A DNA stretch of 64,000 nt from Ceratodon purpureus (GCA_014871385.1 CM026425.1:1897684-1961683), one strand, 5' to 3'. Positions 12,203 to 25,958 are shown, numbered from the stretch's first letter. Translations and numbers: made by a program. The notes: generated by a model from the sequence alone, not told the origin.

Positions 12203-15200
12203 ATGGCAGCCATGGCGTCGCTGGCACCGGCGGCGTTGTCGTCGGTTCAGAAGACGGTTCCGTTGTTGCAGAGTGCGGGGTTGAGTGGGAGTGGGGAGGG
12301 GGCTGGATTGAGTGGGGTGCAATTGCGGCGGACTTCGGACTTTGCTGGGTTGAAGGTGGCGGTGAGGAGGGGGAGGGGCGGGTTGGAGCGTGGAGGAGGG
12401 GGTATTCGGGGGTTTAGTGGGCCGGGAGGGGGTGGTTCTGGTGGGGATGTGGTGGAGGGGTTGCCTGGGAGCCAGGAGGTGCCGAATTTGTCCGTGAGGT
12501 CGCATGCCGTGGAGATGAAGAAGGGGTATGGTGCGTTTGGTGGGGGTGGCGCCACTCTGGAGAAGTCTAAGCTTGACTTGTCGTCGTCCACTGCTAGGGT
12601 TAAGCAGGAGGTGGGTTTTGAGGGTTTGGTGGTGGATTTGTGGTTGATTTTGGGGTTGTGGTGGTGTGGTTCGGTGTGGGATTGGGGTTGGGTGGGGAAT
12701 TGGGGTTTGGAGGTCGGTGATGGTGGAGGTTTTTGTTGTGGATAATGTTGGGCTTTGAATTGGATAAGAGTGATTTAGGGTTTTGGTTGGTTTTGGTGAT
12801 AAGGTTCGGGGGGGTTTTTGTGTGGAATTGACCGGGGTTGTGATTGCAGGTTGAGCTTGGAGGGGGGAGTGGTGGTACTGGGAATAAGAATTTCAATGGG
12901 GGTGGGGATGGAGGAGATGATGACGGTGATGACGATGACTACTTTGGGGAGGATGATGGTGATGATGACGGTGACAACAAGGGATTGTTTGGAAGGCGTG
13001 TGGTGGTTCCTGAGGTGCGTCTTCGTGACAGTGGGGATAAGACTTAAATTTTACTGGAAGATTTATCTTTCAATTGTTGATGATATGACTTTGAGCCCAT
13101 GTCTGGATTTCTCTCTGATTTTCTGTGGTGGTGGCGAATGCAGATGTTTGATCGGAAGTATGTGGAAGCTATACTGCAGGAGTGGTTTAAGACGATTAGC
13201 GATTTGCCTGCTGGGATTCGTCAGGCTGTTGAATTGGTGAGTTGAATGTTAATTGTCCACCTTGCACCAATGCCAGTTCCTGAAGGTGCTGAAGACAACT
13301 ACTGATGCAGCTTCTCTTCACTTATTCGCAAAGATGGAACCTAGAATTCGGAGGTGTTATTTGTTCGAATTCGTACGAGACGTTGTTTTTGTATCAAATT
13401 TCTTATGTGTGGGGAAATGGAACAGGGCTTGATCAGCTCCGCTCAAATGGTTCGGTTTTGGTCAGTTAACGCAAAGCCGACCATCACGCGGAAACTGTCG
13501 CGGATGGCACCTCAGTCAGTTTCAAGGGCTTTCATTGGGCGGTAAGTACTTGCCCCAAATTACAACTTTTTTTTCACGAATTCAATGTCGAGGTCTTTCA
13601 GGTGCACTGCCCACGGGCATGTTTTTACTTTGCGTTGGACTGATTTAGCGTCTATGTCGCTCATTGGCGACAGAGATTGTCATGTGATCTTAATATATCG
13701 ATGTAGTTTTTGCTTGGGTCTTCACTACAAACTTCGCTTTCACTGGACTCGCTTGTTCACACTTTCTTTTTAATCTGGTTTCTCGCGGATGACAGCATAC
13801 TTGCGGATCCTGGATTCATGTACAAGCTAGCGTTCGACGAAGTACTTACGATTGGAAATGCTGTGTGGTGGGAATTTCAACACAGAGGAGAGAGGTAAGT
13901 TATACGAGGTTACATGAATAGTTCATTTGGACTCAGATGTGGCTGTTTCCAGGATTCAAAACTGTTGGTTTCGCCACCATTACCTTGTGTACTGATCTCA
14001 TATTGTTGCAACAGGATAAAGCAAGAATGGGACGTCGCTGCTGTAAATGTTTTGACTTTGGTTGCCAGCACAGCAGCGATGAACTGGGCGCTTGCTCCTA
14101 GCAGATCATATGGTTCAACTTTCAAATATGAGTTCCAAAACTCACTCCAGAAGCTTCCAAACCATGTGTTCGACAAGAGCTACCCCCTTCGAGAATTCGA
14201 TATGCCAAAGCGAGTGTTTAGTTTCTTTTACAAAGCCGCACAATTGAGCCTTGTTGGTATGGTAACCGGATCTGCTGGAGCGGGTATAGCCAGTCTTATG
14301 CCTTCAGCAAGAAATAAGGAGTAAGTCATTGCCTGGTCACTGATGATTTGGGTCGAATAGAGAATAGTTTGTGAACCCTACACTTTTGAGTGCTCTGTTC
14401 AAATTTAATATGCTCTCTTGGTAAGAATAAGCACGCTATATGATATATTTTGTTTTTGATGCCAGTCAACCTGATTATTTTTTCTATTTTCACATCCTTT
14501 GTTTGGACCAGAAATCTTTATGTTTAATGTTGTATTTCCGTTTATCAGATTATCGGTGCCGATCCCTTCAGTAAGCACAAGTGCTTCAAGTTACGGAGCG
14601 TTCATGGGTTTGTCGGGTAATTTGAGGTATCAACTGCTTAATGGAGCGGAAAGGGTTATGCAAGACCACTTTCAGCATTTGGGAGTTGTCATCTTCTTTT
14701 CTGCTGCACTAAGGTATGTCCTCCACTGTGCCTGAGCTCTTGGCAGCGACCATGTCTGGAGCAAACTTGTCCTAGTCAGCAATTCTTGAATTATCCATAG
14801 TTCTAGGGACTTAATAGTTTTGGACTAAACTCCTAGTCTGGACAGAAGCAGCCATCTTCCAGTTGGTTCCTTTCCTTGGTTGTTGGAGTGGTGCTGATTT
14901 AGTGTAGGATCCAATTACGACCCGGAACTCTTCTAGTATGAAAGTTTACGATCCTTCTCACTTATTCGGTGTCAGACTTTCATCTACTGAAAATCTCGTA
15001 GGAGCAATCATCGTTTAAGTCTTGCATTTAGAGTGTAGTTGGTGACTGACTAGTCCATATCGACGTATCAACTTGCAATTGGAGTGTGCTGGCATGAAAT
15101 CTTTCGCAGTGATGGTCCTTGTGTGCCAGTATTATTCGTACCGACTGTATTATTTGTAACTATTCTGTATCTGTACTAGTGCTTACCAAGATTTGTTGAT

Positions 15201-15481
15201 GCAGGGCCCTGAATATCCAGATTGGCGATGTTACGAGACTAGCGTTTTTGGGTCAAGGAGAATTACCAGTTGTTCATGCTGACGGAACGCTTTCACAAGC
15301 ATACCGTCGACCCTCACTTTCATCGGAGTCAATAACAGGATGGGTAATTCCTGCGAAAGGTCTCATTACAGGCCTCTTGGATGGCCAAAAATCCCAAAAC
15401 AAGGATGGCAAGCAACGTCAAACTCCTAATGTCTTCGCCAAGAGGAAGGTGAAGCGCAAAGTAACTGCTGGCAGTCGGTGA
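12203..15481 (+). CDS. RETICULATA-related protein (DUF3411), plastid, 542 aa
   Basis: Predicted plastid-envelope protein of the RETICULATA-related family, known in Arabidopsis for effects on leaf mesophyll and plastid development. Exons: 12203-12610, 12850-13014, 13144-13236, 13426-13541, 13796-13894, 14015-14320, 14549-14713, 15205-15481; total 1629 nt. Residues 1-135 are Ser/Ala/Gly-rich and basic, as in a transit peptide. Exon 2 encodes a Gly/Asp linker with long acidic runs. The DUF3411 core starts with RKYVEAILQEWFKTISDLP and continues through DPGFMYKLAFDEVLTIGNA, DVAAVNVLTLVASTAAMNWA, FFYKAAQLSLVGMVTGSAGA and SSYGAFMGLSGNLRYQ. Several hydrophobic segments indicate membrane insertion. 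The tail is basic (KRKVKRKVTAGSR). The start is the first ATG in frame after the GC-rich leader; a second Met lies three codons on. Family assignment is from recognised motifs; function is by family analogy. Confidence 0.9.
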
Positions 15482-16220
15482 TTTCCGAGTCTTGCATGCG
15501 GAAACCATCTAGGTGAGGATCACGGAGACAATGACCACTTGAGCTGTTTCATAAGAGCGCTCACTTGTCATATTTGCAGATCAAGAATCTAAGTTGTCTC
15601 TCTACTGGGTCACGAAGCTTCTTCGTCCAGAAGCAATGACGAAGGTGTGCTCTGCAATCTAGATACACGAGGCACTGTTTGAGTTAGAATTGAGTTGACC
15701 AGTCAGACACGGAGCAGATTGTAGAACCCAGATCCGGGTTGAGAGCCTTTTTCTGTTGGGATTTTCTTCGGAATGTGCATTTGTAGACCTGAGAGGATCA
15801 TTCGCAAACTATGATGTAACATGAGATGGGCATCTTGTTCGCCCTTGGGGACTTTCATCCTCACACATTATCAATCACAAGTCAATTATGTTGTTCAGTA
15901 TTTCTGATTACTAAGATCTTGATATGTACTAAGCACAACTGACGCTGCTTGTACGGGTTTCCTTTCATGGAGCAACCTTCAAATTTTTAGTATTTGGATG
16001 GGTTTTGGTTATTCGTCTTTTGTCTTAGTCTATTATTTTTGCAGAGCAAGTCATAGTATGTAGTTTAATTGATGTAAATAGGAGATGTCTCAAAACTAGA
16101 AACGTAAGACTGTTGTAAAGACAGTGAAACCATTTTATGCCATGAAAAAATTGGAATAAAATCCTGCCAAAAAGACACAGTAAAAGGATTTTATGATACA
16201 CTAACAGTACTAACGATGGC

Positions 16221-16276
16221 CAACGATGAAAGTTTCTAAAGACTTTGTGGATACAACGATGAAAGTTTCTAAAGAC
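16221..16276. repeat. Direct repeat of a 23-bp string
   Basis: The string beginning caacgatgaaagtttct is present exactly at 16221-16243 and 16254-16276, giving a 33-bp period. Confidence 0.9.
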
Positions 16277-18810
16277 AAGTTTTTGCCCGTGTTGTAAATT
16301 GCCATGAACATCACGCAATAAAATCTAATTTGGGCATATTGAAACATAAAATGCATACTCAGCATGGAATCAAATTTAAATTTCCATAAATTTTTTGTAG
16401 ACTCATTTTTGAGTAAATGATATTTGGACTCAAAAATAAGTATTAATTTTTAATTTTTTTACAGTTCTAAAAAATATTAGTTTAATTTATGGGGAGAATG
16501 AAAATAATATTTTTGAAATAACATACTTAAAAAAATTATGTCAATTAAGCCTTTATTGAATGAGATTTTATCAATTGAAATTTGACCCCAAGTTTTTTGT
16601 CATTTTTATAATTTACATCAAAAACCATACAAAATTTATGAAAGAAACATGCATATCTATTTTAAGTTTTGGATTTTTTTCATGTTTTTTGAAGATTTAT
16701 TGATTGAAAAAATCAATATTTAACAAAATCAATTAGATTTGGTAGTAATTTTCATAAAGATAGATCTTCATCAATAACATGTCAAAATAAACAAAACTCT
16801 TTAACTATAATTTTGTAGCACGTATATTTTATATCAATATTAAAAAGTAGATTTTTCTTTGAAATATATAAAGATGTATTGTTATTCAGAACCATTTCAA
16901 AATAAAGATCTTTATTTGATCTAAAGTAGTTACAATGTTTTAATATTTATGATGGATATTGTAGTACACCATGTCTATTATATATTATATACGGAATTTG
17001 ACATTGAAATTCCTATTTATTACTTTTTAATTATTATTTGTTTATAGAAGGAGAAGGATGAAAACTTGTGATGACAACTATACAATGTCTTTCCATGCTC
17101 GCTGAATGATTTCCATCAATTTTCTCCATGTTTGGCTTGGATATTTTGTACTTACACGTGACTTGGTTTTACAATGCTATTATTTATATTTTAGTTCATT
17201 GAACTTCAATATATCAACAAAACTTGCCTATGATCTTGTAATGTTGTAAAAGAGGATGTGTAGTTATTTACTAAGTGTTCTCTTACAAGATCAGACATTT
17301 TTCATGGCTCTGCAAGCACAAATTCAAGAAAAAAGAAGTTGGAGCCAATGTGGTGATACCAAAAAACAATCAATCATAACCAAATAAAGTAAAAGGAATT
17401 GATGAAAACTACTCAATAGTCATGGGAAGTCTTGTCTATAGAGATTATAGAAACTCTCATTACTAGCATGTTTTTGCATATGACAACCATAATTAGAGCT
17501 AGAAGTGGCAATTCTAGATGTTAGGTTGTAAATCATAAAAATCTCTATTGATATGATGTTTTTTTTTTTTTTAAATGTATGTGTTTTGTATGGCATGAAG
17601 TAGACTTTTTTGTCTATGCAATGTACTTTAAAATCCATGTATTAGCAGATTTTTGAGTCTATGGTGGCTGGTCTGAATTCTCCTACATACATTCTACAAT
17701 ACAAACCCCCTTATAATACGAGGGCAATACCGTGCTGTCTAGCCAACTTCAGCCATCATAGGGCTAATGGAAGTGTTGGTTGCAAGCGTGCCCCCCTTGC
17801 TTTCAGCCACTCGAGTAGCTCCAGCCAACTGATAATAGCATCTAAGATTCCTGGATTATAATCAAGGCTGTTGTTTTCGTGAAATTTGTGAGAAACATCT
17901 AGTAGAAATAGGCTTGGTGCATGGTGAGGAGGCAAAATGAAATTTGGGTGATTGTACATGCATTATAAGGTGGTTTCTGATTGTTGTTTGGGTGATAAAT
18001 GGCTGGTCTAGAGGTGATTTTGGACCTCTTGCACATACACCCTTCAAAAATTCACAACTAATTCAAATTTCATTAAAAATTGTGATTTCACTTGTATTGG
18101 TTTTCAAACCTTAGCGACTATCACTAAAAAATTGTTACAATTCTATAAATTACTCCGAAAATGATTTATTCCTTAAGTTGGCGGAAATAGGCTGGGTTGC
18201 CTTATGTGCTATCTCAAGCTACTTAGCCCAAAGTATACTTGGCAGCTGTTCTGAAATTTTACCTGGGGATCAGACATACCATGATAATAAGAAACATGCA
18301 TGTTTTTGTCCATCTTTCCCTGACAGACATGCTGTGTCCCTTGCAAATGAATTCTGAACAAGGTTGGCACCTTGGTACTCTTGCCAGGACCCGAATGGGC
18401 ATTTTGGAGGATTGCCGCTTGCATCATTTCCAAGTTAGAAGCTCCAGACAGTCTATGGTAGCTTTTGAAGAGGGAAGAGAATATGAACAAGAGAGCCCAA
18501 AGGGCCAAGGCTATGCATGAGCAAGTAGGTACAAATGAATAAATTGAGGCAATAATGAAAGCTGGGGAGAGATGATCATATGCATTGGGTAAAGTTCGGA
18601 GCTAGGGGCCAAAGGTTTCGAAAGCTTGCATCCTTGTGTCAATGGCTCACAAGGTTGCTGTCTGCAAAGTTGAAAGCTCCAAATTATCACCCAGGCTGGC
18701 TTGGCTTCTATAATTCATAACACTCTCCATTGAATAGACAGTATTCCAACTTCCCACCTATCAAGATCTAGTCTATGTACTGCCTACCTCAAATGATTTG
18801 ATTGTATACC

Positions 18811-19055
18811 GTAACACCATAGCAGGTTCGTCACCTCGCGAACAAATATTTGTTTATATTGAAAAAATAAGGTTTGCCTCTCAAAAACTAAATTTCTTAA
18901 TTTTTATTTTTTAGGAAAAAAAAATAGTAAAAGTATTCTTAAATGGCATAGAAATAACAAAATATTACAATAACTATTTTTTCTATTTTTGTTTTTTTAT
19001 CTTCAATTTTTTCAGATTTTTATGATATTTTTTTTCAAACATGCTATGGTATGAC
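18811..19055. mobile_element. MITE-like element, copy 1
   Basis: A roughly 245-bp AT-rich segment is bounded by gtaacaccatagcaggttcg and, inverted, gtcataccatagcatgtttg (15 of 20 match). The left end closely resembles the left end of the element at 62712-62950, suggesting one nonautonomous family. No coding capacity; the target-site duplication is not clear. Confidence 0.4.
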
Positions 19056-19390
19056 TATATATGGAGGAGATTTATAGAGTTAACACAAAAGAGTGATTAC
19101 AAAGAACGGACACTTAATTTGGGAGCTCATGTGAAGAAACAAGCATTCTTCTTATGACTTTATAATTTGGTCAATGGGTGAAAAAATCTTCTTAAAATGT
19201 TTGTAAGTAGTGATTTTGCAAATCATGTATATCCAATGTTCAAAGTTTTAAGACCACGACCACATTACCATGATCTTTACAAGCGTATGGTTGAATGTTT
19301 TAAATTGCAATTTTTTTGTGAAAGTTAAAAGAATGGTTAAAATGACAACAATATGCTACTATGTCTTCCAAAATACAACCGGTCTTTAAG

Positions 19391-19522
19391 GGGTTATAAT
19401 GTTCTCAACTAAGGGTTATAATGTTCTCATCTAAGGGTTATAATGTTCTCATCTAAGGGTTATAATGTTCTCATCTAAGGGTTATAATGTTTTCATCTAA
19501 GGGTTATAATGTTCTCATCTAA
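19391..19522. repeat. 22-bp tandem repeat, six units
   Basis: Six head-to-tail units of gggttataatgttctcatct plus aa, each exactly 22 bp. The first and fifth units carry one substitution each. Noncoding spacer. Confidence 0.95.
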
Positions 19523-22500
19523 GAATAAGGTACCACTTGAGCCTTTAGATTTGAGTCAATTTTTTTAGGTGTAACGAGCCCCTACTATCTCATGGATTCT
19601 AGTACAATCAATGTGAAGATTCCTTAACTTTCTTCTTCTCTAAAGAATGTAACGGTACCACTTGATTGATGCACATAATTCAATGCAAGATTATAAGTCA
19701 AAGAAATTAGGAAAATTTTACAAATATGATGTTTGTAATAATTGTTTAAAATCCTAAAACCTATTTTATTCAATATTTATCGAGGTTGGTAGTATAGAGG
19801 AATTCATTGTGATACATCCAACAAGAAGTATTTATGAAGCTTTTCCTAACATTAAGAAACGAGTTAATACAAACTACTATTCTTATTTACCCCATAATTA
19901 TTCACCTCACTTTACTTTTAAAATTCTATAATTTGATTGGTCTTAAGAAAATTGTTGATGTTGAAACAATTGATTGATGGTGAAGTTTATCACAAAGCTC
20001 CATATGGGTGTACCATGTCTTTGACCAAATTCCGTCGTGCTCCTCTGAATGAGTCCCCCTTGAGAGCCCCAAGTGAGTACCGGGTGGTTTGAATGTCAAG
20101 TTTGTAACAGTTGTATGGATCCATGCGCAAAATGTTAGAATCACTCCTTGATTGTACCGTACGGTATGCATCCGATCCCACCCCCTTCCACAAGCCTTCA
20201 CAAAGTCCCTCCTCAACTCCTCCACTTCAAAAGAACACCTTAGCCGTAGTACTGCAATACAGTATCAACATTCCCAAGTACATGAGAACCCATCCACTAC
20301 CAAAGCTCCGTACCCTCAGGGTAAATCAATTGAACTAATATTTTATCATCATCCATGATCCAGAGAATGAATGGTATCATACCTTTGACCCCTGAAGCAG
20401 GGCATAACTTATTTCAGTTCCACCTGAAATGAAAGCCAGGAAAAAAATAGAAGATGCAAAGGTCCGCCCCAAACAGTAACAGTGCTGCAGGTTCTATGGT
20501 ACAAATTTCTGCAGCTGATTCTTGCGCAAGCTTTTCTCAGTTGCTTCTACACCACTTTCCTGTGCCATTTGTAGGACAGGTTTATTCATGTTTTTGCCTC
20601 AACATATCCATTGCTTTAGTGCTTAGGTGGAGGTTAGAAGTTGTTAATAGGATTTGGACCAAGGTAGGTCAGTTGTTGTGAAGTGGTTCAGCGAGCAATG
20701 GGCGCCATTTAATAAACTTGCGAGTTCCGCTCCTGACTCCGTTATTTCGGCACCTGGTATGCGGCTGCATGTTCGGAGGCGAGAGTCTTGCGCCGTGTCC
20801 TCTTCCACACAAGGGCGTCATCAGGCTCCTCATCTGCTTGTTTCTTCCTGTTGTCGTCTCGCACTTCATTGCTAATCATGCTCCCAGGGGGGAGATCATC
20901 GCTCAAAAGCTGCACACATCAGCATCGGCTTACAGTGACAGGGCATGGCTCGGTGAAAATAAATCAACCACTTGGGTCAAAAAACATATCACCTTGCAAC
21001 TCCTGGATTAACCCACTGTGGAAGACTGTAGAAAAAGAAAAAGAGAAGAGAAGAGAATGAAGTTGAGCTTGGTACCAGTGCAATAATCGATCGCCTTGGA
21101 ATCTCATCATTCTTCATGTTTGGGAGGTGAACATCTGCAATGTGTAGGAGTGAAAAATCTAGTGGTTTTGATTCAGATTCCAGTGCATTCAAGTGCGCGT
21201 GAGAAGATTCAATGCCGGGGTGCCATGTGGACGAAGATGCAGCAAGATCGCGCTTTGAAGAGTGGGCTGCGGGGAGTTGTTGGGGCGGGGTGGCCAGAAT
21301 TATTTTTATGGAGGGGGAGGGGATTGATACTTATGGGGACAGGTATCGCCCATGAGTAGAAACCAGAGCTCAGACGACGTTCAGATGTTGTCCAGACTGA
21401 CGCACAGCAACCTGCTTCTGTACTGTACTTCACCGTGAGGATGTGGTACTACGAAGTGCATTCGGGTGCGAGCTTGTGCAGGTCGCCACATAAGGCGCAG
21501 CTTGGGAGGGGATAACTTCGTTGCAAAGTTCACTGCAACTGGGTGCTGCGTCGTTCCGGAGTTTCTGCAGGTGAGTCGGTGCCATAACCAGCTGTGGAAG
21601 TGCAAACAAGTTGCGTTAATGGGCTCGCTAGCTTCCCGGTGTGAGAATTCCAACAGCCGGGCAGTGATGAGCGAGTCTCCTCATTGTTGCAACGAGATTG
21701 GCATTGTGATTTGGATGATGTATGGTCATTAGCATTTTAGCGATCGAAAGTCTGTCATTGTAGCTTGTTCGTGTGGGCTTGTGCGATACGCCTCGTTCGG
21801 GCAGTGCAGAATTGAGAGGGACTTGTAGTGTTTTGCGGGCATGCACGAGAAGCGGCGCGCTCACTTGCTTAGAATGTAATGCATCTTACGTGCCGATCGA
21901 GAACGGCGACTTGGGAGGGCTAAATTGTGGAGTACAGTCAGTCATCTTCCAATGTAGTACGCGGTACCGCTTGCAAGTGCAAGTCCAAGTGGCGTGCGGT
22001 GGAAGTGATGCCTAGTTCTGACACCCGGGTCGAGTAGGACAGATGGTTGTTCAGCAAATCAAATAGCATAAATCTTCTTCTCCATCTCTGTTATTTTCAT
22101 TGCCCCTCGCCTAGTTCAACCCAAATCATGTTTATTCGTTCCTTCCTGGCGCGGACAAAAGTTTTATTTCGAGAGTCTTCACGGAAGTCGAGCTTTGAGA
22201 TTGCTGCGCGTCAGTCGTTGGTAGAAGGGTTCGAGAGCGCCGATACGTTTCGTTGTGGGAAGGGAAGTGAGAGGTTTCGATTACGGTCATAGTGTCAGGC
22301 AAATGTAGAGCAACCGCACCATTGCCGAGGTTTCTGTTCCTGAAAAACAATGGCTAACCAAAACCGGGCAGAGGGATGGTGCGAGACTGCCAGGGTTAGT
22401 CTAGTGAAAGAATCTCCCACTTTCTGTTTCTGTACTTGAGCCGAGAAAAGCGTCCACCGTCGTGAGTCCTTCAAGGGTGCGAATGATCTAAACATAGAAA

Positions 22501-23265
22501 TTTCTCCTGGAAACAGCCGAACCTTGGAAGTGTATCCACAAGACTATTGATAGATTCTAATTAATTGCACCATAGTGTTCCCTGAGCCTTTAGTTTCCAA
22601 TCTTACCCAATAGTGTTATGTCGGAGGAAGGAAAACATTGCTACATATCTGCTATCCTTCTGCTTCGCGAAGGCATTGCGCACTGCAGCGCATGGAATGC
22701 GTGCACTTGTAGCTTGGCGCCCATGCTTGAAGGTGTACCCTGTGTACTAGTGACTCATCTGAGATTACGGTTGTTGGATTCCGAACTCAGTGTAATGTGG
22801 ATCTTGGACTAGGAGAATGTTGTTTGGATTGAGGCTCTTTGTGAAAAGTATCCGACCGGCCGAGGTTTAACTTGCTTTGGTGTGTTCCTCCAGACGAGAA
22901 CTTTTAAGTTCTGCTTCGCCGAGTCTGCATTTGGACGAGTTCATCAACCTCTGCGAATGATCATGCCTGACTATTCCTTTCTCTTCCTTAGGATTTTGTA
23001 ACATTGAAGCATCCGAATCAATATCGAGAACACTTTGAACATGGGAACTGAGGGAGAGAGAGACAGCGTTGTTTCCAATGAGGCACTGGATATTAGAACT
23101 AGGTCTGCAATTTTGATTTCAAAGACCAGGAATGATCGTTTGAAACGTGAATAGTTCGTTTACATTTTTCCACCAGGCCCATTTTCATAGCGATTGTATA
23201 TATGTCTAGGATAGAGAGGACCACCTTATTTCGGTGAAGCTATTTTTGTGGGGTGTTGTCCCCAA
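19523..23265. other. Spacer, promoter and probable long leader of the TBL gene
   Basis: From about 20400 the base composition rises to near-genic levels and several short frames appear on both strands, none with recognisable motifs. This looks like promoter and 5' leader of the downstream TBL gene, possibly with a leader intron (candidate CAG|GTGAGT at about 21568). Small upstream ORFs exist, for example from 22127, but coding potential is not supported. Confidence 0.4.
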
Positions 23266-25958
23266 ATGGCGATATCGAAGCTCACCCCGAGGAAGCTGCT
23301 TCTGGAGTCGCAACGAAGTGGGAAATCAGTGTTGCGGAAGGCGTTTTGTCGAAGCCAAGGGCTCAGCTTATCCCTGCTTCTCGCTTGCAGCGCCGGAGTT
23401 TTCCTCCTCTGCTTCATGTTCGTGGATGTGAGGACATTCTACGACCATGTCGGCAATACCAAGGTTCACAACTTCATCTTGCAGAGGGAAACTTTGGGCA
23501 CGACCATCTTGTCCAGCCACGAATCGGAAGCCGTCGCGGAGTCACGAGTGACGCCCCGCACTGAGGTGAACATTGAGCTCGATGGCGTCGAAGACACTTC
23601 GGACGCTGAAGCCGATGCTGCTACCGAAGAAGCAACGCAGGATCCCCTCGGCGCAGCTTCCATGATCCCAACTGATGGCGGTGTTGAGTCTGGAATCAAC
23701 ACCGATTCAACTGAACCCGAGTTAATTTCGAAGCAGACAGGTTCTGAGCCCGATCCTCAATCCGAGGACGTTCCAGCGACGGGAGGCAAAGATCGACGCT
23801 CTCTGGCTGGGTGCGACATTTATCACGGACAATGGGTGTACGACGAAGCCTACCCTTTGTACCGATCCAGGAACTGCCCATTTGTGGATACCGGGTTTCG
23901 TTGCGAGGATAATGGCCGACCTGATCAAGATTTCATGAAATACCGCTGGCAACCCCACGACTGTGACTTGCCCAGGTAATCAATTTACGAGCCGACCTTC
24001 ACTTATTGAATTGCCTGCAATTAGTTGGCAGTCAGTCATCGACTCGTCGGTGGTTAGTGCTTGCTCAAGAAGTGAGTGATGATAACTTAATACCAACTGC
24101 AGATCATCTTTGGCAGTTTCAGAACTGCGAAAACGAGGTTCTAGTCCTTGAAATTACTCTGTCTTGCATGTACCTGTTGAGAGAGGACTACTTGAATGAG
24201 TACTGCCAGAATTAGGGGAAATTGCCAAAGTAATGAATACGAGTCTGTGTTCTGGTTGCTGACACTCGTGTGTAAGAACAGTTGTCTTCACTTAGTTGTC
24301 TTGCTTGAGTTTAGGGCATGTGGAGATTAGGTTATGTGTACGATTGTACATCAACCTATGGCCGGCAGGTTTAAAGAATCATGGTTCGTGTTTTGGGCCG
24401 ATAAATGGCTGTTAATGGTGTGTGCTCATTGTGGGAAGATTTACTGTGGATTCTGCAGATTTGATCCCAGAGCCATGTTGGAGAGGTTGCGGAATCAGAG
24501 AGTAGTGTTTGTAGGGGACTCATTGGGGCGGAATCAGTGGGAGTCCATGTTGTGCATGCTTTCAGAGGCTGTGCAGAATAAGTCTAGGATCTACGAAGTG
24601 AATGGTCAGTCCATAGGGAAGACCATTGGGGAGCTGATATACAAGTTCCAGGACTACAACTGCACTGTGGAGTATTACAGGGACCCTTTCCTCGTGCCAC
24701 AATTACGGCCACCTCCGGGTTTACCCAAGAATGTGACAAGCGTGCTGAGGCCGGATCAAGTGTCATGGAGTGCTGGGAAGTGGCATGGGGCTAATATAAT
24801 GGTGTTTAATTCGGGTCACTGGTGGTCATGGGAGAAGATAGGACGACCGTAAGCAGCCACCGGCCCTATCATTAACCTCTCTTTTGCTTCGTGTGGAGTC
24901 TGGACAAATTGTTGAGACACGTTTCTGTCAAATCTTTTACTACTTGAATTGTGATGTGCAGGTCTAATGCCTGTTAAAAGTAACTGATCTTCTTGCGGAG
25001 ATACCTCGACTGATATGCCTGGATTTTGAATTGCAGGGGTGGCCGGTTTTATGTGAGGAACAAGCTGACGAATCACAGCAATGAAGAGGCGTTCAAACTT
25101 GGCTTGAAAACCTGGGCATTGTGGATGGAACATAATCTGAATCCTGCCACTAGTCAAGTTTTTTTCCGGAGCTTTGCTTCGGTTCATTTTAGGTGCGTGG
25201 TCTCTGTGACCCAAGGACTTTCCTTTCTCTGCCTGCGCCTGTGCTTGTGGTTGCTTCAGGGGGCTGGTTTACTTAAGAATGTATGTGATCAAAAATGCAA
25301 TATATTCAAGATAGACTTCAGTGTTCAGCGTATATTCTTGCCCACTAATTGAAACCAGTCAAATTCTGAATGTTGATATGGGAACAATTCGTATACAATC
25401 GCTTCTTCAAACTTTTCAATGTTTAAAATTGCGCAAATTTGGCCCGGGGATAAGTCATTCTTCGGATAAACTGCAAGCTTGTTACTCAAAGCAGGTTCAT
25501 AAAAACGAGTTTGCTGAGTGATGTTTAATCTTGTGTAGCAAGTGCAGTTGCCCATGAACTGATTTTATTTTGAAATTCTCATATTGTGCAGAGGAGGGGC
25601 ATGGAACAGAGGAGGTCATTGCCATGAAGAGACCCACCCACTAACCGATGAAGAGGTAGAGAAAGAACAAGGAATCCCATGGACCAACAAACACATCGTG
25701 GCCGCAATCAACGACAACATCAAAGAAAAAAGAGGTGTAGTAGAATTCATGGACGTCACAACGGCCACAAATTACAGAGCCGATGGGCATGCTGGCTTTT
25801 ATGGAAGGGACGTCAAAATATACGGCCTGCCTCCGAAGAATCGCCAAGACTGCAGCCATTTCTGCTTGCCGGGCGTTCCTGATACATGGAACGAGCTTTT
25901 GTACGCAGCTCTGCTCGCCAGGGGTCAAGGTGTTTGGGGAGAACCCATCAGGTACTAA
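23266..25958 (+). CDS. Trichome birefringence-like (PMR5N + DUF231) O-acetyltransferase, 540 aa
   Basis: Golgi type II membrane protein of the TBL family, whose characterised members O-acetylate cell-wall polysaccharides. Exons: 23266-23975, 24459-24848, 25037-25192, 25592-25958; total 1623 nt. A basic N-terminus is followed by one hydrophobic anchor (about residues 32-53, GLSLSLLLACSAGVF). Next comes a long Ser/Glu/Asp-rich stem to about residue 180. The PMR5N cysteine motif starts GCDIYHGQWVYDEAYPLY. The catalytic GDS motif is VGDSLGRNQWES (Ser258) and the DxxH motif is DCSHFCLPGVPDTWNELL (Asp505, His508), so the esterase/acetyltransferase triad looks intact. The chosen start is the first ATG of the frame; upstream in-frame codons lack ATG. 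Polymer specificity cannot be read from the sequence. Confidence 0.93.

Larger units (their letters stand above)
15482..19390. other. Long AT-rich spacer after the RETICULATA-related gene
   Basis: The first few hundred bases are likely 3'UTR. The rest has no gene-like frame. It contains a 33-bp-period direct duplication (16221-16276) and a small inverted-repeat element (18811-19055). Poly-A and poly-T runs are frequent. Confidence 0.5.

Noticed and set aside
12092..12745. Overlapping long Gly- and Pro-rich frames on both strands around the first RETICULATA-related exon
   Set aside because: They arise from GC-rich composition. Only the frame from 12203 joins to conserved downstream exons.
22127..22292. 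Short frame with a basic, Ser/Arg-rich N-terminus upstream of the TBL gene
   Set aside because: Could be an upstream ORF in a leader, but no conservation or transcript evidence is available from the sequence alone.
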